Below, piece after piece: positions 26,252 through 34,856 of a DNA stretch of 50,014 nt (position 1 is its first letter; the number at the start of each line of letters is the position of its first letter). A program made the translations under genes and the position numbers. The notes beneath the pieces are model-generated. The model did not search any database. It was not told the DNA's origin and saw nothing but the letters and a program-made list of their open reading frames with translations. The stretch is from contig NZ_LGTB01000058.1 in the NCBI RefSeq assembly GCF_001238275.1, positions 1-50,014 of the forward strand, read 5' to 3'. The DNA comes from Bradyrhizobium viridifuturi. Lineage in GTDB: Bacteria; Pseudomonadota; Alphaproteobacteria; Rhizobiales; Xanthobacteraceae.

Positions 26252-26824
26252 ATGGATCCGACAGCTTTCGCGGCAATGATCGAACGGTGCGTTCCAACGG
26301 CCGCCTACATTCAGCCGTTGACCGCAATCGTAAAGCAAGCAAGCGCCTTTGAGCCACTGCTCATCACCATTGCCCAGCGCAAACGGGTCCCAATTCAGGC
26401 ATCCGACCGCAGCGAGGCCATTGAACTTGCGACCGAGGCGTTATCGAGCGGCCAAGCCACCCGAACCGGCCTCGCTCAACTCGATGCCAGGGACATGCGG
26501 GAAGCAGGCCTCACGGTCACCACGACGTTTGATGCGTGCAAGCACATCGCCGGCTTGAGCAGGTTGTTCGAGGCGAGATTGCGAGCAGCCGAAACGACGA
26601 AAACCAATCACGACCAGGCAATTGCCAGCGTCATAGCCAGCTTCACAGGCCCTGCAATCGCCACATCGAAGCTCCCCGAGAAACCGCCTGCATCCACCGC
26701 GATCAGTTCCCTTCCCAGCGCTGACGCGGGGACGATGGACACATCGGCAGGACCCAACACCGCGCCACGCTGGGACGTCTATCGCGCGGGAATCGGCGAA
26801 TCAGCGCTCGTCTACAAGCGCTGA
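26252..26824 (+). CDS. virB1: VirB1-like protein lacking the catalytic glutamate
   Basis: A 190-residue protein with the lytic transglycosylase layout of VirB1: PTAAYIQPLTAIVKQASAFE, SEAIELATEALSSGQATRTG, LAQLDARDM and FDACKHIAGLSRLF. VirB1 cuts peptidoglycan locally so the secretion channel can cross the wall. The catalytic position is normally Glu in a segment such as VAKTESRF; here it reads VKQASAF, with Ala in place of Glu. Activity is therefore likely lost, although the scaffold is kept. The C-terminal third is Pro/Ser/Thr-rich. It follows traI by 44 bases and precedes the pilin gene, as expected for a virB operon. No clear signal peptide is seen in the first 25 residues. Confidence 0.72.
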   Translation: MDPTAFAAMIERCVPTAAYIQPLTAIVKQASAFEPLLITIAQRKRVPIQASDRSEAIELATEALSSGQATRTGLAQLDARDMREAGLTVTTTFDACKHIAGLSRLFEARLRAAETTKTNHDQAIASVIASFTGPAIATSKLPEKPPASTAISSLPSADAGTMDTSAGPNTAPRWDVYRAGIGESALVYKR

Positions 26825-26896
26825 ATGCGTCACTTCACCACAACCGGCGTCGCGCACCCCAGTCTTTCCAACAACCCTGCAATTGGAGCTCATGTC

Positions 26897-27193
26897 ATGA
26901 TTTCTCGTCTTAAGGATTCCGGTGCCCTGCTGACCATCGCCGTCGTCCTCAGTGTCGCCATCGTTGAGCCCGCTATGGCGCAAACGGCAAACATTGAGGG
27001 CGTGTTGCAAAATATCGTCAATATGCTCACCGGCAACGTAGCCCGCCTGCTGGCGACCCTCGCCGTAATCATCGTCGGCATCGCCTGGATGTTCGGGTAT
27101 CTGGATCTGCGTAAGGCCGCTTATGTCGTGCTCGGAGTCGCCATCACCTTCGGCGCCTCCGAGGTGGTCTCGACCTTGACCGGTGGTCGCTGA
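26897..27193 (+). CDS. virB2: VirB2-type conjugative pilin
   Basis: A 98-residue prepilin. An N-terminal hydrophobic signal peptide ends AMA-Q at residues 28/29. The mature part has two membrane helices: about 45-65 (NVARLLATLAVIIVGIAWMF) and about 74-92 (AAYVVLGVAITFGASEVVST). VirB2 is the major pilus subunit, inserted into the inner membrane and extruded into the pilus. GGAGCTC lies just upstream and supports the ATG at 26897; an upstream ATG at 26892 stops at once. The stop overlaps virB3 as TGATG. Confidence 0.88.
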   Translation: MISRLKDSGALLTIAVVLSVAIVEPAMAQTANIEGVLQNIVNMLTGNVARLLATLAVIIVGIAWMFGYLDLRKAAYVVLGVAITFGASEVVSTLTGGR

Positions 27194-27531
27194 TGATCGA
27201 GGCCACGCGTCTGACGGAAGACACGTTGTTCCTCGCGTGCACGCGCCCTGCCATGATCGCCGGCGTGACCGTGGAAGCGATGGCATTCAACGTCATGTTT
27301 TCATGCATCCTGTTTCTCGCCGCGGGAAGTATCGTCTACGCCCTGATCGCGCTCCCGATCCATGGGCTCTGCCGGGTCGTCTGCCAGCGTGATCCCAACA
27401 TGTTCAGAATTCTGCTTGCCTGGCTGGAGACACGCGGCCGGGCCCGGAACTCTCAACTCTGGGGCGGATCATCCTGCACGCCACTGAAGCTCATCCGCCG
27501 GCAGCAGGCGACGGACCTCGGCGATGCGTAA
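27193..27531 (+). CDS. virB3: VirB3-type inner-membrane protein
   Basis: A 112-residue protein with the VirB3/TrbD layout: a short cytoplasmic start containing DTLFLACTRPAMIAGV, then two hydrophobic segments (about 25-47 and 50-62), and a C-terminal cytoplasmic tail. VirB3 associates with the VirB4 ATPase at the base of the secretion channel. The start overlaps the virB2 stop and the end overlaps the virB4 start by 8 bases, so it lies within one coupled operon. All expected features are intact. Confidence 0.88.
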   Translation: MIEATRLTEDTLFLACTRPAMIAGVTVEAMAFNVMFSCILFLAAGSIVYALIALPIHGLCRVVCQRDPNMFRILLAWLETRGRARNSQLWGGSSCTPLKLIRRQQATDLGDA

Positions 27532-29890
27532 GTCAGCCGTGAAAGCGCGGGAGATCGAGCCCAGCACTTACTTGCCCTTCGGTCGCCATGTGACAGATAC
27601 CGTCATCAGCCTCACGACCCGGGCGCTGCTCACCGTGATCCGAATCGACGGCATCTCGTTCGAGACGGCAGAGACAGCCGATCTCAACGACTTGCATGCC
27701 AAGCTGAACCTGACATTACGCAATATTGCCGATCCACGGTTGGCACTGTGGACGCATCTGGTGCGGCGGCGCACGGCTACCTACCCGGCTGGCAGCTTCC
27801 GCTCGCCGTTTGCCGATGATCTCAACGCCGAATACCGCGATCGGCTTCAGACGGAAGCGCTGTTCTGCAACGATCTCTACTTGACGCTGGTATTTCATCC
27901 CGGACGGGGAACAGCGGATGCTGCGGCCGACTTCTTCAAGCGCCTCGGCCGAGCCACCCGAGATGCCACCGAAGTCGATCATGATGCCCTGAAGCGATTG
28001 AGCGATGCGACGCGCGATATCGTCGCGGCGCTCGAACGCTATAGCAGTCGTGTGGCGGGACTGATCGAGCGCGACGGCGTCGTCTTCTCGGAACCGATGG
28101 AGCTGCTCCACGGCATCGCATCCAGCGAGTGGATGCCGATGCCTTTGCCACAGGGACCGATTGGACCGGCGCTTTATTCAAACCGCATCATCTTCGGTCG
28201 CGAATCCCTCGAGATCCGAGGCGCAGGCGGATCGCGCTTCGCCGGCATGTTCGGACTCAAGGAATATCCGGCGTCCACGCGGCCCGGCTTGCTCAATACA
28301 CTGTTGTCCGCCCCGTTCGAACTCATCCTCACGCAGTCCTTCGCATTCCTGTCGAAGGCCGACGCCAAGACGATATTGACGCGGAAGCAGAACCAGATGG
28401 TGTCCGCGAAGGATCCGGCGGCCTCGCAGATCGACGAACTGTTCGATGCTCTCGACGATCTCGAATCCAACCGATTTGTGTTCGGCGACCATCATCTGTC
28501 GCTGCTGATCTACGCCGACACGCCTTCGCAGCTGCAGAACCAGATGAGTATCGCCCGCCGCGCACTAGCCGATGCAGGTGCCGTTGTCGCCCGGGAGGAT
28601 CTGGGGCTCGAGGCGGCCTATTGGGCCCAACTTCCGGGCCTGTTCAAGTACCGGGCGCGCTCCGGCGCCATCAGCTCGCGCAATTTCGCGGCGTTCTGCC
28701 CGTTTCATACCTATCCTATTGGCAGGCCGACGGGCAATCACTGGGGACCTGCGGTTGCGATGCTCAAGACCGCATCGGGATCACCATTCTATTTCTCCTT
28801 TCACCACGGCGACCTCGGCAACACATTCATCTGTGGGCCGTCAGGATCGGGCAAGACTGTCGTCCAGAACTTCCTGCTCTCACAGGCCGAACGGCTCGGA
28901 GCAACTTACGTCTTTTTCGACAAGGACCGGGGGGCCGAGATTTTTGTCCGGGCTGCCGGCGGAACGTATCTGACACTTCAAAACGGAAATCCGACCGGCT
29001 GCGCTCCGCTCAAGGCAATGGAGCTCACGCCGGCAAACCTGTCCTTTCTTGGTGGGCTCGTTCGGCAACTCGTCACGCCGGGTAATCGTCCACTCTCCGT
29101 GACCGAAGGAGAGCGGATCGACTCCGGCCTGCGCGCTCTGGGTCAGCTGCGCCGGGCTGAACGTTCGTTCGGAGCCCTGCGCACGTTTCTGGGCCAACAG
29201 GATCGCGAGGGCATTGGCGCGCGGCTGGAGCAATGGTGCCGGGGCGCACCCTTCGGCTGGGTGCTCGACAGCGAGCACGACGAGATCCAACTGGACGCGC
29301 GATCCATTGGCTTTGACATGACGAGCCTCCTGGACCATCCGACCGTCCGCAAGCCCCTCATGATGTATCTCTTTCACCGTGTCGAGCAGTTGATCGACGG
29401 TCGGCGGCTGATCATCGATATCGACGAGTTCTGGAAGGCGCTCGGCGACGACGCATTCCGGGATCTCGCCAACAACAAGCTCAAGACCATCCGCAAGCAG
29501 AATGCGATGATGGTGTTCGGCACGCAATCGCCGCGCGACGCGCTCGCGTCCTCGATCGCGCACACCATCGTCGAGCAGTGCCCGACACAGATCTTCCTGC
29601 CCAACGCACGCGGCACGCGCTCCGACTATGTCGACGGCTTTCATCTGACGGACACCGAGTTTCGCCTGATCAAGGAAGAGCTCTCCCCCGAAAGTCACCG
29701 GTTTCTGGTCAAGCAGGGGCACAACTCAGTCGTGGCTGAGCTTGATCTCCGCGGCTTCGACGACGCGCTGGCCGTACTGTCGGGACGCACCGAGACCGTC
29801 GAATTACTCGACCGCATTCGCGGCCAGGTCGGCGATGACCCGGCGCAGTGGCTGCCGCTGTTTCACGCACAACGAAAGACCGCCAAATGA
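27524..29890 (+). CDS. virB4: VirB4-type secretion ATPase
   Basis: A 788-residue CagE/TrbE/VirB4 ATPase of full length. It powers pilus assembly and substrate transfer at the inner membrane. The Walker A motif GPSGSGKT is at residues 438-445, Walker B is IIDIDEFWKAL at about 627-637, and the conserved C-terminal NARGTRSDYVDGFHLTDTEF follows. The N-terminal half (residues about 1-400) is the VirB3/TrbD-interacting region. The start overlaps the virB3 end; the stop overlaps virB5 as ATGA. I see no frame break in this gene, in contrast to several other long genes in the window. Confidence 0.95.
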   Translation: MRKSAVKAREIEPSTYLPFGRHVTDTVISLTTRALLTVIRIDGISFETAETADLNDLHAKLNLTLRNIADPRLALWTHLVRRRTATYPAGSFRSPFADDLNAEYRDRLQTEALFCNDLYLTLVFHPGRGTADAAADFFKRLGRATRDATEVDHDALKRLSDATRDIVAALERYSSRVAGLIERDGVVFSEPMELLHGIASSEWMPMPLPQGPIGPALYSNRIIFGRESLEIRGAGGSRFAGMFGLKEYPASTRPGLLNTLLSAPFELILTQSFAFLSKADAKTILTRKQNQMVSAKDPAASQIDELFDALDDLESNRFVFGDHHLSLLIYADTPSQLQNQMSIARRALADAGAVVAREDLGLEAAYWAQLPGLFKYRARSGAISSRNFAAFCPFHTYPIGRPTGNHWGPAVAMLKTASGSPFYFSFHHGDLGNTFICGPSGSGKTVVQNFLLSQAERLGATYVFFDKDRGAEIFVRAAGGTYLTLQNGNPTGCAPLKAMELTPANLSFLGGLVRQLVTPGNRPLSVTEGERIDSGLRALGQLRRAERSFGALRTFLGQQDREGIGARLEQWCRGAPFGWVLDSEHDEIQLDARSIGFDMTSLLDHPTVRKPLMMYLFHRVEQLIDGRRLIIDIDEFWKALGDDAFRDLANNKLKTIRKQNAMMVFGTQSPRDALASSIAHTIVEQCPTQIFLPNARGTRSDYVDGFHLTDTEFRLIKEELSPESHRFLVKQGHNSVVAELDLRGFDDALAVLSGRTETVELLDRIRGQVGDDPAQWLPLFHAQRKTAK

Positions 29891-30618
29891 TCCGTCAACG
29901 CACTTTCTCTGCTTCCATCGTGCTGTCGCTGCTGGGGCCAGCGATGGTTTCGATGGTCTCTCCTGTTGCCGCCGACATCGTGTTCGATCCCAGTGTCTTT
30001 GCACGGCAACTCGACCAGTTGATGGAGATGAAGAAGCAAGTCGACACCCTGACGTCCCAGCTCGCAGTCGCCCAGGACCAGCTCAAGCAGTCCAAGCAGC
30101 TTTATGACAGCTTCAACAAGCTGACCAATGCCAACGAGCTTGGGGCACTTCTGAACACGCCCCAGTTCCGCAAGGTACTGCCACAGCAGTTTTCCGACAT
30201 CGAGCGCCTGACCGCGGGGCAGGGGAGCGGTAACTTTGCCGACGCCATCGACCATTATCTCTCACAGAGCCGCTACTATTCCGGCAACAGCGGCAACTCC
30301 TATTATCAGAGCGAGCTCGATCGTATCGCCCGTCAGACGGGGGCAAAGCACTCGCTCGGCCAAGCCGTCTATGACACGGCCTCTCAGCGCATCGATGCAC
30401 TCGAAGAACTCAGAACGCGCATCAGCTCCGCAACGGACGTCAAAGAGGTTCTCGATCTGTCTGCTCGACTGCAGGCGGAACAGGCGCTCCTGCAGAACGA
30501 CGTGCTGCGGATGCAGGGGCTAGCGATGATCCAGCAGGCGCGCACGGATATGGATCGGCAGCGCGAACGGGAAAAGGATCAGCAACTCACCGATGAAATA
30601 CAGGCGGCGCTTCGATGA
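29887..30618 (+). CDS. virB5: VirB5/TrbJ-type minor pilin
   Basis: A 243-residue secreted protein. The signal peptide is residues 1-29, ending SPVAA before DIVFDPSVF. The mature part is helical with long coiled-coil-like stretches (LDQLMEMKKQVDTLTSQLAV and AQDQLKQSKQLYDSFNKLTN), typical of VirB5 proteins, which sit at the pilus tip and influence host or recipient contact. It overlaps virB4 upstream (ATGA) and the EexN-like gene downstream (ATGA). The C-terminal helices (EQALLQNDVLRMQGLAMIQQ) match TrbJ/VirB5 relatives. Confidence 0.88.
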   Translation: MIRQRTFSASIVLSLLGPAMVSMVSPVAADIVFDPSVFARQLDQLMEMKKQVDTLTSQLAVAQDQLKQSKQLYDSFNKLTNANELGALLNTPQFRKVLPQQFSDIERLTAGQGSGNFADAIDHYLSQSRYYSGNSGNSYYQSELDRIARQTGAKHSLGQAVYDTASQRIDALEELRTRISSATDVKEVLDLSARLQAEQALLQNDVLRMQGLAMIQQARTDMDRQREREKDQQLTDEIQAALR

Positions 30619-30857
30619 AACGGACAACTTACATCTTAGCGCTGACGGCAGCGGGACTCCTGACAGGCTGCAACGAGGCTCCCAAGACCGAAACAAAGAC
30701 GGTGGGATGGTATCTCGATCATAAGAACGAGCTTGAGGCCATGCTCAACGCCTGTGGCGAGAATCCCGGAGACCTCGGCAGCATCCCGAACTGCGTCAAC
30801 GCAAATGAAGCGCGAAATAAACTTACCGTCCAAGAGATGGAAGACGCGCTGAAATAA
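30615..30857 (+). CDS. eexN: EexN-like entry-exclusion lipoprotein
   Basis: An 80-residue lipoprotein. The lipobox LLTGC places the modified cysteine at residue 19. The mature part TKTVGWYLDHKNELEAMLNACGENPGDLG and NCVNANEARNKL matches EexN proteins, which sit in the periplasm and stop a cell that already carries the element from receiving another copy. A pair of cysteines (CGENP, NCVN) could form a disulfide. The start overlaps the virB5 stop. Its place between virB5 and virB6 is the usual location of entry-exclusion genes. Confidence 0.85.
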   Translation: MKRTTYILALTAAGLLTGCNEAPKTETKTVGWYLDHKNELEAMLNACGENPGDLGSIPNCVNANEARNKLTVQEMEDALK

Positions 30858-30868
30858 GGATCACCGCA

Positions 30869-31854
30869 ATGGCCATAAACTCTTCGACAGTTTCTTGAGG
30901 GAGTTCGAGCAGCCGATCACGACCTTTGTGTCGACATCAGTCTCAAATCTGGCCTCTTATATTGACGGTCCGCTGCGCGTCGGCGTGACGCTTTACGTCG
31001 TTCTCTATGGCTTTGCTGTCATGCGCGGATCGATCTCCGAGCCGATTATGGAGTTCGCTTGGCGGGCAATGCGGATCGTTCTTGTGGTCCTGCTTGCGAC
31101 CAATTCAAGCGCGTTCCAACAATACGTGACGAGTCTATTCTTCGACAGCCTCCCCAAGGAGATCGGCAGTGCTTTGGCCGGTTCCGGCCTAAATACCCAT
31201 TCCGGGGCGCCATTTGATCAGCTGCTTACCAAGGGTATCGACGTCGCCAACAAGATCTATAAGCAAGCTGGTCTGACCAACATCGCGCCAGCGTTGGTTG
31301 CGGCCATTCTCCTTGTTTTCGTGGCGATTGGCTCCTTTCTGCAATTTGCGATCCTGCTCTATGCAAAGGTCGGGCTCGGCGTCGTCATCGCGCTTGGTCC
31401 CGTCTTCATCGCAATGGCGCTTTTTGAAGCAACGAGGCCATTCACGGAAGCCTGGCTTCGGCAGGTGGCAAACTTCGTGATCCTGTTAGTCCTGGTGGTG
31501 GCTCTGGTCGGTCTTATGCTGACGACCGTCACAGGATTCATCGACCGGTTCGGCAACAATGCGGGAACAGCCGGCGAGATGGTCGTGGCCGCGGTTGCGA
31601 TCAGCGCGGTGCTGGGACTATCCGGCTACATCTCACTTCAGCTGCCGATCATCGCCGGTGGGCTCGCCGGCGGCGGCGCTTCGCTCGCCAGCCGCTTGGT
31701 AACGAGCCCGCTGATTGCCAATGCCACGGCCGCGGCGAGCGGCGCCTATGCCGGCGCACGCTGGTCGGCCAGCCGGGGTCTTGGCGCGCTGCGAGCCGGC
31801 CGCCAGGGCGGGAGCCTCCGTCGGACCCGCTCGCAGGGGAGCACGGCCGCATGA
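30869..31854 (+). CDS. virB6: VirB6-type polytopic membrane protein, possible start-codon frameshift
   Basis: About 320 residues with at least five membrane helices: around RVGVTLYVVLYGFAV, MRIVLVVLLATNSSA, APALVAAILLVFVAIGSFLQ, VGLGVVIALGPVFIAMALFE and FVILLVLVVALVGLMLTTV, ending in a basic cytoplasmic tail. VirB6/TrbL forms part of the inner-membrane channel. The natural start appears to be ATG 30869, but one base is missing just after it (ATG GC CAT); with the base restored the protein reads MGHKLFDSFLREFEQPITTF. As read, translation would have to begin at TTG 30895. The end overlaps the next gene as ATGA. Function is kept only if a downstream start works or the missing base is an error. 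Confidence 0.82.
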
Positions 31855-32177
31855 CCCGGAAGCAAGATTTCTCACGCGTGCTTCTCAAGTTGCTCGTTGT
31901 GTCCGTGATTGCGTGCCAGCTCGGCGGCTGCGCAAGCTGGTCGAAGGCGCCGCCATCATGCGACGGCTCGACGCGACGTCCACTCAATCGTTCGCTGTGG
32001 GACTGGGAGAGCGGGACGCCACTGGCGACCCCGGAACAGGCCGCTCCGCCCACCGCTTCAGATCCGCTTACCCGGAAGGGGGATGCCGGTTCTTCAGCGC
32101 CAGCTGGGCAGTCACCTGCTTCCGGCAGCCACATTGACATCGCTGCCTCGTACCACCCTTGCGGCAAAGAGGTGTGA
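31851..32177 (+). CDS. virB7: VirB7-position outer-membrane lipoprotein
   Basis: A 108-residue lipoprotein with lipobox QLGGC; the modified cysteine is residue 27. After the anchor comes a Pro/Ala-rich linker and a C-terminal HIDIAASYHPCGKEV with a second cysteine that could pair with VirB9. It lies directly before virB8, which is the position of virB7, although it is longer than the 45-60-residue VirB7 of Agrobacterium. Role: anchors the outer-membrane core complex. The start overlaps the virB6 stop; virB8 begins 1 base after its stop. Confidence 0.7.
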   Translation: MTRKQDFSRVLLKLLVVSVIACQLGGCASWSKAPPSCDGSTRRPLNRSLWDWESGTPLATPEQAAPPTASDPLTRKGDAGSSAPAGQSPASGSHIDIAASYHPCGKEV

Positions 32178-32178
32178 G

Positions 32179-32850
32179 ATGGTCGGACCTGACGACTTGA
32201 AAGCGTATTTCGAGAATGCGCGTCGATGGGAACAGGACCTGTTGCTATCGGCTCACCGCTCGCGACGAACGGCATGGTTCATCGCAGCAGGCGCCTGTGC
32301 ACTGGCGATCATCTCCGTGGGAGCCGTTGCAGCACTGGCGCCACTCAAGACAGTCGAGCCTTTCGTCATACGGGTGGATAATGCCACCGGCATCGTCGAT
32401 ACGGTTTCGGCACTGACCGCGACACCAGCGCGCTACGACGAGGCGGTGACAAAATACTTCCTCGGACGCTACGTCCGCGCGCGCGAGGGTTACAGCTATC
32501 CCGAGGCGGAGACGAATTTCCGGACGATCTCCCTGCTTTCGGGGTCGGGCGAGCAGACCCGTTTCGCGGCGTGGTACCGGGGCTCAAACCCGGAGAGTCC
32601 GCAGGTTGTCCAGGGACGGTTTGGGGTCGCCACGATTCGGATCAAGGCAATTTCCCTCCTGGCCGACAATGTGGCGTCGGTTCGTTTCATGAAGGAAAGC
32701 CGAAAAGGTGAGGAGACCCGCATCACCCATTGGGTCTCCACGCTCACCTTTTCCTATGCCAATGCGCCGATGTCCTCCGCCGATCGCCTAGTCAATCCCC
32801 TCGGCTTTCAGGTTTCGGAATATCGCGCCGATCCGGAGGTCGTGCCATGA
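32179..32850 (+). CDS. virB8: VirB8-type inner-membrane scaffold protein
   Basis: A 223-residue protein with a short cytoplasmic start (DLKAYFENARRWEQDLLLSA), one membrane helix at about 32-52 (AWFIAAGACALAIISVGAV) and a periplasmic NTF2-like domain with the VirB8 signatures VEPFVIRVDNATGIVDTV and YVRAREGYSYPEAETNFRTI. VirB8 connects the inner membrane to the core complex. The ATG at 32179 lies 1 base after the virB7 stop; the stop overlaps virB9 as ATGA. All signatures are intact. Confidence 0.92.
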   Translation: MVGPDDLKAYFENARRWEQDLLLSAHRSRRTAWFIAAGACALAIISVGAVAALAPLKTVEPFVIRVDNATGIVDTVSALTATPARYDEAVTKYFLGRYVRAREGYSYPEAETNFRTISLLSGSGEQTRFAAWYRGSNPESPQVVQGRFGVATIRIKAISLLADNVASVRFMKESRKGEETRITHWVSTLTFSYANAPMSSADRLVNPLGFQVSEYRADPEVVP

Positions 32851-33698
32851 AACGTCTTATCTTTCCGATAGCCTTGTCCCTCAGTCTTGCAGGCCCGGTC
32901 CTGGCGCTGCAACAACCGTCGCCGGGTCAGCATGACGCCCGGGTGCGCACCGTCACCTATGACCCGACCAATGTGGTCCGGGTCAACGGCGTCATTCGAG
33001 CTTCAACCCAAGTCATGTTCGGAGATGATGAAGAGGTCGCCCATGTCGCAATCGGCGATTCAGTTGCATGGGAGGTTGCGCCGGCCGGCTCCATTCTGTT
33101 TCTCAAACCGCGCGAGAAGCATCCGCCCACCAATCTACAGGTCGTGACCACTCGCGCGGACGGACGAAAGCGCTCCTACCAGTTTGAGCTATCGATCGCC
33201 GAGACCACGCTGGCCGACAGCTACTTCGTCGTTCGCTTCGCCTATCCCGGCGACGAGATCGAGCGGCGCCGCGCGGAAGCAGCCGCGCGAAGCTCTGAAC
33301 GGGAAGGGGCACTAATCGACCAGACCTTCGACCTCCATCACGCCTATGGGGCGCGAAACTGGCGCTTCTCGGCCCAGGGGCCCGTTGATCTGGAGCCCGA
33401 AGCCGTCTTTGACGATGGCAAGGAGACCACATTTCGCTTTGCGGGCAACCGCGAAATCCCGGCCATTTACCTGATCAATTCCGACGGTTCGGAAAGCCTG
33501 GTGCCGAAGGATGTCCGCGGCGAACTGGTGGTCGTCCACGCAACGGCACGCGAGTTTCGGCTGCGCAAGGGCAACATCGTGCTCTGCATCTTCAATGAAG
33601 CGTTCGACCCCGTTGGGATCAATCCAGGCACCAACACCACGAGCCCGTCGATCGAGCGGCGGGCCAAGAAGACAGCTCCAACCGTAACGCCCCGATAG
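32847..33698 (+). CDS. virB9: VirB9-type core-complex protein
   Basis: A 283-residue periplasmic protein. The signal peptide ends VLA-L at residues 20/21. The mature protein contains the VirB9/CagX features VRTVTYDPTNVVRVNGVIRA, FLKPREKHPPTNLQVVTT and the C-terminal FDDGKETTFRFAGNREIPAI, which forms the beta-sandwich that binds VirB7 and VirB10. Starts in an ATGA overlap with virB8. The C-terminal stretch after ENEAF-type residues is basic and slightly longer than usual. Part of the ring that crosses the outer membrane. Confidence 0.92.
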   Translation: MKRLIFPIALSLSLAGPVLALQQPSPGQHDARVRTVTYDPTNVVRVNGVIRASTQVMFGDDEEVAHVAIGDSVAWEVAPAGSILFLKPREKHPPTNLQVVTTRADGRKRSYQFELSIAETTLADSYFVVRFAYPGDEIERRRAEAAARSSEREGALIDQTFDLHHAYGARNWRFSAQGPVDLEPEAVFDDGKETTFRFAGNREIPAIYLINSDGSESLVPKDVRGELVVVHATAREFRLRKGNIVLCIFNEAFDPVGINPGTNTTSPSIERRAKKTAPTVTPR

Positions 33699-33710
33699 GC
33701 CCGACCCGAT

Positions 33711-34856
33711 ATGACCGAGCTCAATAACGAAACAATCGACGGCGACCGCGGCATTACCCCCGTCGGTCAGAGCGACCACGCACGAACAACGATGCTCAAG
33801 CGCGGGTTTGGCGCTCTCGGGCTCACGGCATTCGCCTTTCTCATCATCTGGAGCACGTGGAAAGGCGATAAGCCGGTCGCTGAGTCCGCCCGCAAGCTCA
33901 TGATCCGCCAGGCAGCAGCATTCGAGCCTGCCACGGAAGCGCCGGCCGCACCGCTCACGACGGCGTCCATTCCGGCTGTACCGACCGCGGCCGCTCCGGC
34001 GACAGCCCCGCCCGTACCAGATCAGATGCTCGAAAGCGCACGCCGCGCGCCCGTCCTCGCTTACAACCGGCCGGTCTCTGCCGGTCGTTTAGGGCACAAC
34101 GGTCCGACGGGGGCTGCTGCCGCCGATCCCTATGCTTTCGGACGGACGGAGCCGCCGAATGAACTCGCCGACAAGCTCAAGCCGACGGCGATCGAAGGCG
34201 TCCGCGCCGCACGGCTTCCCAACCGCAACCTCTTGGTCACCCAGGGCACCTCCATCCCGTGTGTGCTGGAGACCGCGATGTCGTCAGACGTCGCCGGCTT
34301 CGTGTCCTGCGTCGTGATGCGCGATGTCATCTCCGATTCTGGCAACGTTGTGCTCATGGAAAAAGGCACCCAAGTCGTCGGCGAATACCGCGGCAATGTA
34401 AGGCGCGGCTCAAAGCGCATGTTCGTTCTGTGGTCCCGCGCGAAGACGCCGACAGGGGTCATCGTCGCGCTCGCATCACCCGCCACAGACGCGCTTGGCC
34501 GGGCCGGCTTTGACGGTGATATCGACACCCACTTCTGGGAAAGGTTTGGATCAGCACTGCTGCTGTCGATCGTGGGCGATGCGGGTTCGATTGGACGTCA
34601 GCAGCTTCAGGACAGCTCGATTCAGATCAACAACACGACGGGTGCAGCGAACACCGCCGCAGGCATTGCAGTCGAGCAATCGATCAACATTCCACCCACG
34701 CTGAACAAGAACCAGGGCGAACTGGTCAATATCTTTGTCGCGCGAGACCTTGATTTCTCGTCTGTCTATCAGCTGAAGCGCATTGAAACACGGAGCCAGA
34801 TATTCGACCGCACGGTCGGGGGCGCAGGGGTCGGGCCGGCCGAGGTCACGAAATGA
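33711..34856 (+). CDS. virB10: VirB10/TrbI-type core-complex protein
   Basis: A 381-residue protein with a single membrane helix at about residues 33-48 (GALGLTAFAFLIIWST), a Pro/Ala-rich periplasmic spacer (about 65-130), and a conserved beta-barrel domain with LVTQGTSIPCVLETAMSSDV and VLMEKGTQVVGEYRGNVRRG. VirB10 spans both membranes and senses energy from VirB4, VirB11 and VirD4. It starts 12 bases after virB9 and ends in an ATGA overlap with virB11. Length and signatures are normal. Confidence 0.94.
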   Translation: MTELNNETIDGDRGITPVGQSDHARTTMLKRGFGALGLTAFAFLIIWSTWKGDKPVAESARKLMIRQAAAFEPATEAPAAPLTTASIPAVPTAAAPATAPPVPDQMLESARRAPVLAYNRPVSAGRLGHNGPTGAAAADPYAFGRTEPPNELADKLKPTAIEGVRAARLPNRNLLVTQGTSIPCVLETAMSSDVAGFVSCVVMRDVISDSGNVVLMEKGTQVVGEYRGNVRRGSKRMFVLWSRAKTPTGVIVALASPATDALGRAGFDGDIDTHFWERFGSALLLSIVGDAGSIGRQQLQDSSIQINNTTGAANTAAGIAVEQSINIPPTLNKNQGELVNIFVARDLDFSSVYQLKRIETRSQIFDRTVGGAGVGPAEVTK

